DNA from: Gigaspora margarita
Taxonomy: Eukaryota; Glomeromycota; Glomeromycetes; Diversisporales; Gigasporaceae
Assembly: GCA_009809945.1 (NCBI GenBank)
Contig: WTPW01000682.1
Location: forward strand, 167,194-231,193
Direction of reading: 5' to 3'
Length of the DNA: 64,000 nt
Below, one piece after another: positions 34,591-48,365 of this stretch. The notes under the pieces were generated by a model. That model had not been told where the DNA came from, made no database searches, and saw only the letters and a program-made list of their open reading frames with translations. Each line of letters begins with the position of its first letter. The first letter of the stretch is position 1. Both the position numbers and the translations under genes were made by a program.

Positions 34591-37227
34591 TAATTATTAG
34601 AACAACTGTCACTAATAATACAAAGTTATTATGCTATGTTCTATTAATCATTGAGCTATACCCAATACAGTACCCCAGACAACTCTCATATAGGTCATAA
34701 CTGGATTTTGGCCAATTTTGGCCCAATTTGCTAAAAATGACAAAAATATATTTGTTTAAATAACTTTTGATCAAGTAATCAGAATTGAATAAACTTTTTT
34801 TTATTAGATGCATTTTACTGGAGGCTTCATTTTAAAAAAAAAGTTTATTCAAATTGGACCACTAGATGCCAAGATAATTACCAAAAGCTGTTTTTTTGCT
34901 TCTCAAATTTAGGAGTTTTTGTAAAAAAATTAAGATGATCTCTGTACTAATTGTCCAGAGTCCTTCCAATACTAATTATTATATTATACTCCAAACTAAC
35001 TATTGTTTTATATCTCATACTAAATATTGTTTATGTCCTATACTAATTATTATGCTATGCCTATACTAACTATTAGTGATTTAAACCATATAGTTTTAGT
35101 TAGCTAGCTTAGCCAACCAACTAAATCATTTGCTAAGCAACTGGCTAATAACTAACTATTGGTCTATATTTAGAGTATTTTGGGTTATTTTTGGTTATAT
35201 TTATTTTTTTCAAAATTTATTAAATTCTTACAATAGTTAGCTTTTAGTCATATTAGTTAGCTGATCATATTATATTAGCTGGCTTAGCTATAGTTGTCTT
35301 AGCTAGTTTAAATTACTAACTAACTATTCATTTTAACTATTGCAAATATTCATTTCAACTATTATAATATATTCGTTCTAAATATTATAATATGTTTGTT
35401 TTAATAAAAAAAAAATAGCTGTTTTGTAAATCAAAAAAAATATAATGCATATAGCAAAAAAAACTTATTGTAGGTACTGAAAAAATATTTCAAGAACCCA
35501 TTCTAAAAAAGAACCACCAAAAAAAAACAAGCAAGCAAAAAAAACCCAGAATTCATATAATAAAAAATTTATCAAAAGCACTAAAAAAACTTTTCAAAGA
35601 TCTTGTGCCTAAAAAAAGAAGTATTAATATTATATAAAACTAAAAAAAATTAAACTTACTGAATAAACAGACTTACCAGAAAAATTCTTCAAGAACTTAG
35701 AATTACCAAGAAAAAAAAGTTACTAAAAATACTAAAAAACAAAACCTGTATCTAAAACAAGAAACATTAGTGCAAAGAAAAACTCTAAGCCAAACCCCTT
35801 TAAGAAAAAAAATAGAATCTACTTAACGAAGAACAATACACCAAATGGCAAACAAAAAACCTGCCAAGAACAACAATCCACAGAACAATAAAGAACTTAA
35901 TGATAATATCTATAACAACACTTGTGATAACTACAACTTCAAAAATAGCAATTCAAAAGACAACTCTAAAGCAATTACTCCAAAGGGCTAGAACAAACTA
36001 ACAAAGCTGCAAAAATTAAGACAAAGATTAGTAAGAAATAAAAAAAAAGCAAAGCAAGATTAAAACAATAAAAAATAGTAAGAAGTAAGAAAAAATACCA
36101 AAAGCAATGAAAAAATACTACAAGTAAATAAATGACTATAACTTCAAAATAAATAACAAAATAGACTCCAAAGGCAATTCCAATGATATTAAGCTAACAA
36201 AAAAAAGTTACTATAGTGTATGATACCTAAAAACTAAAATATATAATTTGTTCTATTTTAAAAAAATTTATAATAAATTTTGATGTTTTGTTGATTTCTT
36301 GTATTTTGATTGGTTAATTAAATTTTTAGTGGCTAAAATTTTATTAATTAACAAATTTTTTAAAAATTAGCCAATAAACAAAGACCAAAATATATGACTT
36401 GTTCTATTTTTGTTAATTTTTAATGTATTATATAAAAATTGAGCATATTTAAAGTATTATAAATCAAAAATATATAATAATTATTTTCAAAATAAAGCTA
36501 CTAATTTGTAGCAAATTAACTTGGCTACAATATAGTAGCTTTCTTTTTTTTATATCTTTTTTGTATTATGAGTTATTAATTTTTGAAATTATTTTAGTCT
36601 TTAGATGTTATGCACTATTTAAACAAAAAAAATAAAAATAAAAAAAAGATTAGATTATCTGGTACATAATTATCACTATAATACATGATCATCTGAAGTA
36701 GGGTCAGAGAGTCAGAATTTATATGAACCAAAAAATCTCATTTATATTCTGTATTTGTTACTAAACATATTTATGAACTTTTGAACAAATTTAAACTAAA
36801 TTTAAACTAAATCAATATTGAATTGAACTTGAACAGTATTTTAAAAATATTTAAGTTTAAGTTAGTTCAAAATTGAACTAAATCTAAATTTATTTAAAGT
36901 TTATTTAGTATATAGATTCTAATAGCTAATCAAACTTAGTAAAATAGGTATTGAGCAAGTAAAACAAATAGATAATAATAGATAAATAAAATATATAGTA
37001 ATAAACAGATCAAACTAGTAGGTAATAAATAGACAAAATAGATAAGTAATAAACAAATAAGTAATAAGTAAGCAAATAATAAACAAATAAGTAATTAATA
37101 AGTTTGAAATTATTTAAATTTAAAGTTATAAATTATTTATGTATATACAATATTGTGTATATTTACAAATTTAATTTTTTATTAATTAAATTGCATTATG
37201 TATACTTAGTAATTGCAGATTATTTTT
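34591..37227. other. Gene-free AT-rich region
   Basis: At 34690-34930 the words TTTGATCAAGTAATCAGAATT and TTTATTCAAATTGGACCACT form an imperfect foldback. CTAACTATT words recur at 34975-35390. About 35400-36190 is strongly A-rich on the plus strand (AAGAACCACCAAAAAAAAAC), like a decayed retroelement interior, but no domain is readable. About 36960-37100 is AATAAACAAATAAGTAATAA simple sequence. Confidence 0.35.
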
Positions 37228-38354
37228 TTAAAACAACTCTTTCTGACGATCACTTGTACAAATTTCTGAACAAAAGAAAAACAAAAAATTTCTTAGTAAA
37301 AGATGAAGCAACTAATTAATACCGGTTTTTATAAAGGTCAACCTTTTTCTAATTTCCTTAGGGACTCCTTTATATATTTGGCACACAAGCCAGAAGCATC
37401 AGTTGTGCAAGATAACTGGCAGTTGGTGCCCTTGGTACAAGAAATTCTGGTAGAAGTTTTCTTCTGTCAACAAAGGTGTCATAGTTGGCTACGCGGTGAA
37501 TGAAAAAATGAGTTTTTCAACACTTTCTTTAAGATTATTTGATAACAAGAACAAAAAAACCCTATACCTGCTATCATATTCTTACTTGAAGTTTTTTCTC
37601 TAGGATTTTGGATGGAAAGTGGGAAACTCAGTGTATCCTCTCTAAAAGATTGGCATTGTTGTTCCTATCCTAATCAGAAAGAAAGTATGCAAGTTGATAA
37701 ACAGGAACGTATGTGTAATAAGATGTAATACAAAAGAGTAAGCTGACTTGTAGAGAATAAATTTCAGAACATTCTTTTTTTCTTAGAACACATATATATA
37801 ATACTTAGGCAAGAGACTTCTTGTGCAGTACTATATAATTTTTATCATTTTCTTAGTTCATTTTTTTTTTTTATTAATATATATATGTCAGGCCATATTC
37901 TTTTTTTATGCTTTTTTCATCTTTTCCGTTTATTTTTTTTGCTCATTTAGAACATTAGTATTCTCCTATTTTTATATTACCTTTTATTTTCGTCCCTTTA
38001 CATACCCCTTCGTTTTATTGTTTTTTTTTTGTTGTTTTCGTTAGGTGGATAATAATTAGTAAACTGTTTCGTCAAAATCTAGGTGAAAGAAGTTTTTAAA
38101 AAAAGAGATGGTCATGATGAGTTGATAGATCTCTGCTAGCGAACTATATACCTAAGGGTTGGAATACCCTTGGTATATAGAGAAGCGAATCCTATTCTGA
38201 CAGGCCACGTATAGGTGTTTAGAGTAACCAGACAAGTCTTTTTTTAATTTTAAGGTTGGAAAAAACCAGAAGTAGTAATAGCATTTGATAATGTAACTGC
38301 ATTCAATAATTAATAAAAAAGGACATAATCATCAGACTTTTAAAGCGAAAAAAA
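37228..38354 (+). mobile_element. SINE-C copy 2
   Basis: The exact 17-bp duplication AATTGCAGATTATTTTT lies at 37211-37227 and 38355-38371 (it overlaps the tail by up to two A). The element starts near CAACTCTTTCTGACGATCAC as in copy 1 and ends AAAGCG plus A tail. The frame at 37303-37503 (GFYKGQPFSNFLRDSFIYLA…) has no counterpart in copy 1, so I do not call it a gene. Confidence 0.8.
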
Positions 38355-38742
38355 AATTGCAGATTATTTTTCTGGTTGTTTCACAAATTATTAATTAAAA
38401 TAAATAATTAGTAAAAAATTTATAGTTAAATATATAAAAAATTTAGATATAGTAATTAAATACAATTTTTATATATTAGATACTAGTATTAAGTTAAAAA
38501 TTGTATATATAGCTTTTATTAGTATAGTTTATATAATTATGCAAATTTATTGGTTGATTATAATAATTTTGCTTTATCTATAATAATAAACATGTTCTAG
38601 ATATATTAGGAACAAAATTAAAAATTAGTAGAATAATATCTATATACAATATCTTATCAAAATATTATTGCAAATATAAAATATAGAAAATTGTTTAAAC
38701 TGTTTATATTCCTATAACATTTGTAGAAAATATTATATAATA

Positions 38743-38914
38743 GGACCCCAAAATATATATAGATAGGTCAGGTTAATTACAAAATTACTAAAAAAAATAA
38801 TCTGCAGAAAAAACCTCAAAAATAAGCAAAAATTACTATAAATAGAAAGATCTGTACAAAAAACCTCCAAATAAGCAAACTCATACCTGACCTATCTATA
38901 TATATTTCGGGTCC
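38743..38914. mobile_element. MULE-like MITE (GGACCC family), copy 2
   Basis: The ends GGACCCCAAAATATATATAG and the inverse of CTATATATATTTCGGGTCC bound 172 bases; the duplication TTATATAATA lies at 38733-38742 and 38915-38924. Closely related to the copy at 20405-20582. Confidence 0.8.
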
Positions 38915-39457
38915 TTATATAATACTAAACTTAAATATAAATTATTTTAGTTATAGTACAATATATTTTTAAAGGTATTCACTTTTTATTAATTTTTTAT
39001 ATTATAGTAGCCTACCATAATATTGTAAACACTTTTTAAAAATTTATATAGAGCTAAATTTATAAGATATTAAGCTAAAAATAAAAATAAAATTTATTAA
39101 ATCTATATCTTTTAAATAAAAAAAAAGCAAAAAATTCTATGTAGTACTTTTTAAAATAATTAAAATTATTTAATTTTGTAAATATTATACAATCACGAAA
39201 ATTATAATATTAAAAAATAATTAAAATAATATTTATATAGTAAAAGTTAATTGTTTATTAAATTAACTAAATAACAAAACTAAGTAAAAAATATTCAGCA
39301 TAATAAATTATATATAATTACAGATTTTTATAAAATTTTAAAAAATATTAAGTTAGTTATTACTTTTAAATATTAGAATCAAGTTATTAAATTAAAATTA
39401 ACAAATTACTAAATATAGTAATTTTATTATATATAAAGTAATTTAGTAAATAAAATT

Positions 39458-39844
39458 GGAGTTAAATATGTGTTGCACCCCTGCGTTGTACTTATATGTC
39501 GCCTCTTAATAATTGACCAATAAAATTTCAAGATCAGATATAATGTAATAAAATCAGAACGATCAAAATAAATGATCATTTTGACAAAGCTTAAAGTTTA
39601 CATATGAAACTATTCTTCGCTCTCTAACAAAAAAAGTTCCTTACAAAATTTTAGTTTAAAAACTAATTTCACACCTAACTCTGCCTAATATAACCCTAAT
39701 CTAACCCTAACCCTAACTAACAAAAAACATGGTTTATTTATTTATGTGATGTAAATATTATGTAATGATGATTGAAAGATTTAACCAATCAGATAGAAAG
39801 GCGATATATAAGCACATTTCTAGTAGCGATGCATAGATTTATCC
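39458..39844. mobile_element. MULE-like MITE with telomere-like core, copy 2
   Basis: Ends GGAGTTAAATATGTGTTGCA and GCGATGCATAGATTTATCC are imperfect inverted matches. The exact 9-bp duplication AATAAAATT lies at 39449-39457 and 39845-39853. The core has TCTAACCCTAACCCTAACTA. The sister copy at 59867-60264 is in the opposite orientation. Confidence 0.85.
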
Positions 39845-39964
39845 AATAAAATTTTAAAAATTATAAAACTTTTAAAATATATACAATTTGTTATGCTAAA
39901 TAATTTTATTTAAAAAAAATTGCTAGTTTACTTAATAAAAAATTAAGTTTATATATTACTATAT

Positions 39965-39982
39965 ATATATATATATATATAA

Positions 39983-40028
<46 letters not shown>

Positions 40029-42381
40029 GTGAGACCTTGCTCTTATCTTTATTAAATTTAATAGAAACTTTTTACAGTTGGAAAAAATTTCATAATTTAA
40101 ATCTAATGCTAAGAAAAAGAACTCAGACATATAGCTAGATAAACAAAAGTAGACCTAGTACTTATCTGTAGCCTAAACCAACAAGAGTGGCCAAGGCTCA
40201 CCTAGATTTGGTTATTGGTTAATATACTAGAAGGGTGTGTAAGATATTTAATCCAGTGAGGTACCAGTAATCTATTTTCTGAATTGAGTTATTTATAATA
40301 GAATTATTATTATTAGTTTGGATTATAAATGTGGTAGATACAGAAGATCTAGAAGCTATAGTTTGATTTTGTAAGATTGTTTGTTGATATTGTGATTTTG
40401 AAGTACAGTATAGAATTCAGATTTTTGTATAAATTTGTTGATTCAGATAAAGTAAAAATTGAATTGTAAAGGAGCTAGTAAGCTTTAAAGATAAGCCAGT
40501 TTCTTGTAATATATTAATTAGTTCTAATAGAATAAGACCTAATAGAGTTGAATATAATGAAGGCTTGTGTGAAAAATGATAAATTTGAAAACTATCAAGG
40601 TTTAAAATTTTGGAGTGAAGATTTATAGCCTGGGTTGAAGAAATATCAAGTTTGTTAGAGCTAAGTATTTGGTTTAAGGAATTGTTTATAAGGTCTAGTA
40701 GTAGATTAGTATTTGGACAAGTAACCCAGTGCAAGGCATTACTTGCCTGTTGGCATATATGACAAATATTAGGGTATGAGGGATATCTTTTATGAAGAAT
40801 ATGTGGAGAAGGAAGCTCATCAAGTAATAACTTTACTCTAAAAGACTTTAGAGTAGAGGATTGAAAACTATGTAAAAAATTGCTAATTTTTTGATTATTA
40901 TTAATATATAGCCATGAAGCATTCCAGTTGATTAGTTGTGAAATTGGGTTCCATTGCTGAAAGCAGTTTTGTGATGTCCACCATGCAATTATATGTGCTC
41001 TACAGATTGTTCTTATGCTGCGACGGATAGGAAGTTCCATTGGATAATTATCTGAAGTTGGTATAAATTGAGGATTATATATGTTGTTTGAATTGAAAAT
41101 GAGATAAGGTGCTATGTGATAATTGTGTGCTAGTTGGTCAGCTTTATTGTTAAAGTTATTGCCTTCATGTGCATTTACTTTATGCAAAGTAATATTAAGA
41201 TGTATGATTTAATAAAATTAAGTAATGTGTTCCAGATTGACCAATAGAGTATATTTAGAAAGTTTGGAAGTGGTATAATATTGATTAAACTTTTAAATTT
41301 AGAGATAACTGATTGTGAATCTGTATAAATTTGAATAGTACAGTTTCTAGGAGCTGTACTTATTGCAGCTAAAATTGCAAGTAGTTCTGCTTTAAATGAG
41401 CATGGCCAGAATTTGGTTTGTGCTTGAAAGGTATGTATGATATTTTGGTTAGCTAATTGTATCCAACCAATTCCCATAGAGCACTGGGGATTGCCTAGGT
41501 TAATAACAGAACCATCTGTATAAAAAGTAAGTTCTGAGAGACTACTATTATAATGTGTAAAAGACTGAAGAGTATTATAAGCTTGGTTTGGTTCAAATAT
41601 TGGAGGAAGTTGTGTAGTAGAAATGTTAAGATTTGGTAATGGTGGAATATGGATTGGATTTCTAAGTGCAATTGAATATATGAGATCTAGAAAATTAGCA
41701 TTTAAATTAATTGTTTTGTCAGAATTTAGTCTGCCAAAGAATTTTGTAGCATGACTAGTGGGTATTAGAATAGTGCATTTATTTTTAATTGTTTTAGTAT
41801 TGAGAAAACAGTTACTGCATAATGATATAGTAATTGGCGGAGTTGGGTATAAGTTTGTGAATTGTGTTTGAAAAGAACATTGCCAGTGAGTTATTAGTGT
41901 AAAGTCTGATGCAGTTGGTTGGCAACGAGCTTTGCCTATAATAATTTGATCATTTAATAATATAATAAGCCAAGGTTTGGAATGTTTTGAAAAGTGACCA
42001 GTAGTATAACTATAATAGTTTGTAGAGGGTAAATTTATGTGTGAATAAATGGTGCATTCATAGGAGTGGTTAGTGATTTTATTTTCTAGAAAGATAAACC
42101 ATTGAGGAGTTCTGCCTTTAGGAATTTTGTGTAATCTTGGTGAAATATGTTTCCAATCTAATAGGCATGAATTGTCATATGTTGTAAGTTGATCAAGAAA
42201 AAGTAAATGATGATGCTAAATTTGTTTTTTAAAAGTCGTGTATTTAGGATGTGAAGCAAGAATAGATTCCAAAGAAATTGAACCTTCTTTAATTACAAAA
42301 GGAATGTTGGAATAAGGGTTAGGGTTAATTGACCAGTTAAGATGTTTAAAAAGCTGAATAATCTTAAAGGCTGTAGTTAAT
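39965..42381 (-). mobile_element. 5'-truncated LINE (non-LTR retrotransposon)
   Basis: On the minus strand the element ends in an A tail (T run at 39988-40027) after GGTCTCACC; an AT microsatellite lies beyond it. The 14-bp duplication ATATATTACTATAT is at 39951-39964 and 42382-42395. About 2.4 kb of the 3' end is left, covering the segment after the reverse transcriptase, the RNase H and the zinc-binding end. It split the mariner-type element at 39005-42657. Confidence 0.85.
40417..42381 (-). pseudogene. LINE ORF2 C-terminus: RNase H and zinc-binding domain, broken
   Basis: From 42381 down the frame opens with LTTAFKIIQLFKHLNWSINP. A TAG stands at 42216-42218, then IPKGRTPQWFIFLENKITNH and so on lead into an RNase H domain: FYTDGSV (about 41526-41508), FKAELLAILAA (about 41398) and IYTDSQSVI (about 41325). 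A one-base loss near 41205 shifts the frame; the next frame resumes with HKVNAHEGNNFNNKADQLAH. All acidic RNase H residues (D, E, D, D) are present. The end carries ICHICQQASNALHWVTCP, a CCHC-like zinc-binding motif usual after the RT in such elements. The RT itself (YADD box) is missing. RNase H removes the RNA template during target-primed reverse transcription. Confidence 0.85.
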
Positions 42382-42657
42382 ATATATTACTATATTTAGT
42401 AATTCTAGTTACTATAAAAATATATTAAAAATTAGCAAATCACAATAATAAAAAAATCCAAAATTTCTCACCTTTAAAAAAAAAAAAATCTAATAATTTG
42501 ATTATTTTAAAAAGTATTGTATAGAATTTTATAAACTTTTTTTTATTAAAAGATATAGATTTAATAAATTTATATTTTTATTTTTAGCTTAATATCTTAT
42601 AAATTTAGCTCTATATAAATTTTTTAAAAGTGTCCACAATATTATGGTAGGCCACTG

Positions 42658-44560
42658 TATCTAGCAATTATATGCATATATACAGATATCCAATTATTTA
42701 GTTAAATATAGTTACCATAACGCACTGATTAAAAATCCTTATTTTATTATATTCCCCATGTAAAATACTCAGGTAAAAATCACAGAAATTCTATTAATTG
42801 TAAGCAGCTTTTTTTTAAAGTCTCAAACTATATCAGATATACTATGAATAGGGAATGTGTATGCATTTGAAATTTTCTAGTTTGTGATAGAGTTCCTCTG
42901 CCATATAATATACCTGGGTATTTTATAAGTTTTTGGTTAGGTAATTTGTTTGATCCCGGATCTTTAATAAGTATATAACTTCTAAAGATCTTTCAATAAA
43001 TAAGCAAAGAATTTAAAGATACAAGAACTTAAAAATATTATTTAAAAATAATTTTTTTACTATATTTAATATATATTTAGTAGTGATATAACAATACCTA
43101 ATAATTATATAAATAGTTTTGATACTATCAAAAAAAAATCTATATAAGCAGAAAAATAGATAAGTAAAATTTAATTAATATATTTAATAACTAATTATAG
43201 AAAGCTTTCTAATTGGCTAATATTTTTTAATATTAAATTATAAGATTATAACCAAATAACTTATAGCTAGTCATATAGATCATATAGATTATAAAAGGTT
43301 ATAGTTCAACACTATCTATAACAACATTCTAATTTTAAATTTTAATAGCAAAAGAATATATATAGTTTTGAATATCATAGTTGTAAATTTATATCGTTAT
43401 TGTTGTAGCTATTTTAAAACATTATATCATTACATTATATAAAACTTTTTTTAACTTTTGATAAAAACTAAATTAAACATAGAAATTTAAAATTTTAACA
43501 ACCAATTGATTTGTTAAAATTAACAATTTAAATTTATCGAAATATTTAAAGCATTTGCTATAATAAATTTTTATTTACAAATATTTAAAATTATCTTTAA
43601 GATGCTACTACGATAATAAAAAAATAAAACCAAGGAAATTTTACCCAAAAAATACAGTATTAAATTTGTTTGTTATACAGTAAAATGTAACTTAACAGTT
43701 AACAAATCCGGATCTTAATTGAGACGAAAAACTCAGTTAAGATCTCTTGTACATAAATAAGGGATGATCTTATAAAAAACCAATCGTGCTTTTTGAAAAT
43801 TTTAGTTTCAATAAGAATAACTTAAAAACAATGTAATTGAATACTTAGATTTCTAATATTATTTATATTATTTAAAAAATTGTCTCATTAAGGCAAATCC
43901 AAAAATAATATTAAAATAATAATTATTAAGTTACCGGTATCTAATTTTAAAAAATAATAAAAGTAAATATTCAAAAAGTACGATTTACAGATCGTCAATC
44001 AAGTATTAATTATGGAAATTAATAATGACAAAATTTTTTTATTGATAAATTTAACAATAATAAATTATATAGCCGGTAAAATATCGATAAGGGATGAATA
44101 ATTAAGCGCTTAATATAATAAAGCGAAGATCACTTAGGAGGGAGAGCAGAACAGTTATCTAATAAGTGCATGGAGTATTAATGGATACGTAAGACACGAT
44201 GATACTCCAGTACTCTGATTGAAGACTAAGCCAATCGAGTGAAGACATAAGAGGATTACAGAAACAAAGTTGTAGATGAATTACTTAAAATATAAAGAAT
44301 ATATATATATATAGATATAGAATTTTTTTTTTAAAATTTGTCAATTTATTTTCTCAGTAGATCTATGTTTATAATCTACAATTTATTTACAAAAGAAGAG
44401 GATTTTTATAGCAAAATTCTGTATCGATCAATGCAAAAAAAGAAATATTTTAACAGTGAGTATCACTTTTACTATTCTTACTAATAAACAAAAAGGAATA
44501 CGAATGAAACATTACGTTACGATTAGAATAAGATACTAAATTCGATAGTGATTCGCATTA
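42658..44560. other. Gene-free AT-rich stretch
   Basis: No ORF above noise. Up to about 43660 it looks like decayed repeat; from there CG dinucleotides become commoner. ATTGAGACGAAAAACTCAGT near 43718 is a lone GAGACGA word. Confidence 0.3.
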
Positions 44561-44569
44561 TTAAAGTAT

Positions 44570-46025
44570 GCACGCATGTACGTACGTGCATACATACATG
44601 TATTTACTGTACGTACCGTACGTACGTAACTACCCTTGAGTTCATGTAACATAACACGATTAGGAAAGAACAATAGTGTAATCACGTTTCCTATTTTAGT
44701 CAATTAAGTTAAAAAATAAACGATTGACGTATATTGATGCTATACTGATCTGTGATGTTCAGTTATACACGCATCACAATCACAATCTCATGTAATTAAT
44801 AACGTAAGTAAGTAAATCTGATATAATCATTAATAGGTTATATAATCACTTTGTTTAACTTATAAATCTAAATTTAGGTTTAAAAAAAAAACTTATTTTT
44901 CAAGGATATTTAGACATTTTAAGCATTTTGTTATATTGAGAGTTATATCTATTTAAAATATTGACCTGAGGGAGGGTGACTTCCGTGTATATTCATCTAT
45001 TTTAGATGGAGATAGTACGTGCAGTACGTTATTATTCTACGTGCGTACTGTACAGTACGTAGAAAAATTGGAATTCCTGCTATATATGGAATGTACTGTA
45101 TACCTCAAAATATATTTGGATAATCCGGATCAACATAAGGTCAAACTATATGTATATACTATATATACTATATATAACTTATATTATATATCTACAATAT
45201 ATATATATGATATATATATATATTATATTTATGTTTTTTTAAGTTTCTCCGATTTTATACGTAGAATAATTCAAACTATAATTTACTATAATTTCAATTG
45301 TTAAAACTTATCGAAATACTATATGGTATTAATTTTTAACTATGAAACAGCCTAATGAGGGATCATTTACATAAAAATAAATTCATATGATTTTAAACCA
45401 TTAACAAATATACGTATAATTACTGTATATAATCGATTCCTTTTTTTTAAAAAAAAAAAAGAGTAAAAATATAGTACCAAATAGCATCCTTGTCTCATCC
45501 TAATTTAAATAGTTCTATCTCAGACTATTAAATCTTTTGACCAGATCACTGTGGGATTCCGTTGGCGTATTAATTATTATTAACTTATTAATTAACTCTC
45601 ATAAGTATTAGAAGGGTTGATTCATTAATACTTTAATCGGATAAATCAAAATTGATACGTATGTACAGCACGTACTGTACAGTACGTACGTAAACTATAC
45701 TAACTTCTTTAAACGATTATCTTTGTAACTTTAATAAGTTAATTATATCAGACGTACTATTTTCCTTTAATAGTTAATATCTAATATCAGATATACGTAC
45801 TGCGTATATACGAACGTATATTAAGTTAGAATTTTCATTTTAATTTTATAAATAATTAGTAATCAAAAAAAAATATTTGACTTTAGATCAATATCTTAAA
45901 AGATATAATTGGTGAATACAGGCAGTATCGGTGAATAGCGATCAAAAAATAAAACCCAATATGATAAAATATGATTAAATATTTTAGTATGTAACAAGTT
46001 TGTTTGTGCGTGCATGCGTACGTAT
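44570..46025. repeat. GTACGTAC word clusters
   Basis: Clusters of overlapping GTACGTAC/TACGTACG/GTACAGTACG palindromic words lie at about 44570-44630, 45010-45060, 45655-45695, 45795-45825 and 46008-46035; others occur at 7845-7875 and 49622-49650. They are found only in the CG-containing segments. Confidence 0.6.
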
Positions 46026-48365
46026 GTGTACACGCGGTTCTAATTCGTGAAACTATTCGATATTTCACAAGCAATTAAGACTGAGATTTAATCATGTAGG
46101 GGGTTTTTTTTGATCTACATTATTGTGAAAATTTATTCTTTTTGAAACATATTGATTGAAAAGTGAAACAATATATATTTATCGCTTATAAGGATTATCA
46201 TTTTTTTTAAAATTAAGGGTTTAAATCCTTTTAATTGTTACGACATATTTGATTGAATAAAAAAGATGAATTAACGTTAAATGGCAAGTCATAACTTATA
46301 AAATATCAGGGAAAAGAGGTCAAAGCGGGGATCACATGATTATCGGATATTATTGGCAAGGACCGGAGAAATATCTTATGGGAATTTCAAATCCTATAAA
46401 TAAAATCGACATTTTTCCGGGCGCATTATTGTTTTTGGCCTCGAAGATCACTTAAAGTTCTCGATATGTCAATTTTATATCTTGAAAAACCTGATTATTA
46501 ATAAATTTTTAATATTTTTAATGATAGAGTTAAAGTTTAACAATATTTTTTTCTAAGCAAATATTTATTACTAGAAGCAGCTGTAATATATATGTAATAA
46601 TATATAAAGGGTATTCTTATGCTTAGGTGAATAGATTACTAAGCACACTATGACGTATGAATCAAAAGGAAAAAAAACATTTTGTAGTCAATATAGTCTT
46701 AATTTGTCTTAATTTGATTAAATTAAATCTAAATTTATTCTCATATAGTGGTTATTAAATACAGTAAAGTCTTTCCATATCTGATACATGTTCATAAAAT
46801 CATGTGCAAATGTCAAATTTTTATCAACAATCTTAAAGCGTCAATAGAACTAAAATTATACTACTGGTATATAGTGCATAGTTATCCATTAGAATAGATA
46901 TACGGTAGTAGATATAATGAAGCGAGAGATATGATTTTATTAATCTATTAATCTGACACATCATTTTTAATAGAGAAAATTCGTGTCTTAATACACGGAT
47001 AAACATATCTTAATCGTTGATCACTTTATGATAAACATATCGTCACAATGTTTGTATCTTCAAAATCTCTTTTGTCGCGTATACACAAATATTCGTGAGT
47101 ATGACGAAATTTTGTTGTTAATTTAGTTACATTAGCTTAAAAAGAAGTAATTTTCGTGTAACAATGCCTTATCAAAAATTCTGCTAAAAATATAAAAAAA
47201 AATTAAAATTTTTTTGATTGTATGCTATTAACCGATCTGTATAGAACACTACTTCCAAAGACATTATTCGTTAGCGCCTCTTTTCTGTCATTGTCTAATA
47301 ACCCGATGGCGTTAGAAACACAAAAAAGAAATTTGTAACATAAATATTCTACTTAAAGTAACTAATCCGATCAAGGGGCACACGATTTTAGAAGAAAACT
47401 AATCACACGATAATGATATAAGAATGTTAAGCTAATGATATAAGAATGTTAAACTCGAAGGTTAATGTTTTGTATTCGCATACACCCTATCAGACAGTAG
47501 TATATTTAATTATTATATTATAATACGTAGAAACCTGATGAAGAAATAATACTCTCTCTTTAGCCCGCCTGATCATTAAAAAAATTTTAATTGGTACAAC
47601 TATGCATCAATAAGTAGGTAGTACTGCATGTAATAGCATTTTTTTAAAACCAATTATTTCATAATTTTGTATAACTTAATATGTAACCAAGATTCTCAAC
47701 AACTTATTTTTTGTAATTACGTAAAACCATGGGCATACCCAAAAGTGTTCCAATACTCCAAAATAAAGTTTTATTCCACATATAGCTATATTAGTGTTAG
47801 GTTTTAATCGAATTCGATTCATTGTCGATCTAACCTTGTTTGGTGATAACGTAAATAATAACATAAAAGCAAGGATTCATTACGCGCATTTTTTTTTTAA
47901 AAAAAATTCTATGTTCACATGATTAATATTATTGAATTTGAAATTTATATATGTTAAACATTCCCGATTATATATATTATTATATTAATCTTCGCGAAAT
48001 ATTGATATATTAAAAGGCTGTGTTGGTGCTAATTCCTTTTTTTTTTTTTTTTTACTTTGAAACCAACAAAAATATTTTTGCCCATGAATATCTTAACAAA
48101 TTAATAATAACAGTTAATTTAATATATATACACTTGTGATTGTTGAAAATAACTTTCTTTTAAATCTTTTAAATCTTTTTAAAAGTTATAAGGCAAATTA
48201 TTTCTGCCACGCTTTTTACCATCATATCAAACAGGTAAGCATGAACATGGTGAAGATTTATTTAATATACTTTAAAAAGATTTCATCAAAATTTACTTTT
48301 GAAATGCTCAAAAAAAAAAATAAAAAAAATAATAATAATAAATAAATAAAAGGGCAAATAAAAAT
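46026..48365. other. Host-like stretch without a recognised gene
   Basis: A promoter-like stretch CCTATAAATAAAATCGACAT at about 46393-46412 precedes only an 11-codon ATG frame. The tandem word GCTAATGATATAAGAATGTT occurs around 47410-47450. The 62-codon frame 47676-47864 has no domain. T and A runs at 47890-48055 precede the gene at 48366. Confidence 0.35.

Larger units (their letters stand above)
39005..42657. mobile_element. Tc1/mariner-type MITE split by two later insertions
   Basis: The left end TAGTAGCCTACCATAATATT (first C changed to T) and the inverse of AATATTATGGTAGGCCACTG carry TA on each side. Its halves align with 15418-16215. Removing 39458-39844 and 39965-42381 would leave an element of about 850 bp. 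Confidence 0.8.

Noticed and set aside
35400-36190. Lys/Asn-rich retroelement ORF in A-rich sequence
   Set aside because: Strand asymmetry is clear, but stops are frequent in all frames and no motif can be read.
37303-37503. 66-codon frame (GFYKGQPFSNFL…) as a gene
   Set aside because: Lies inside SINE-C copy 2, and the other copy does not preserve the frame.
46393-46470. Promoter CCTATAAATAAAATCG with a gene start
   Set aside because: The TATA-like word is plausible, but the following ATG frame has only 11 codons and no convincing splice to a longer exon.
47676-47864. 62-codon minus-strand frame as a gene
   Set aside because: Mixed composition but no domain, no supporting exon and no conserved start context.
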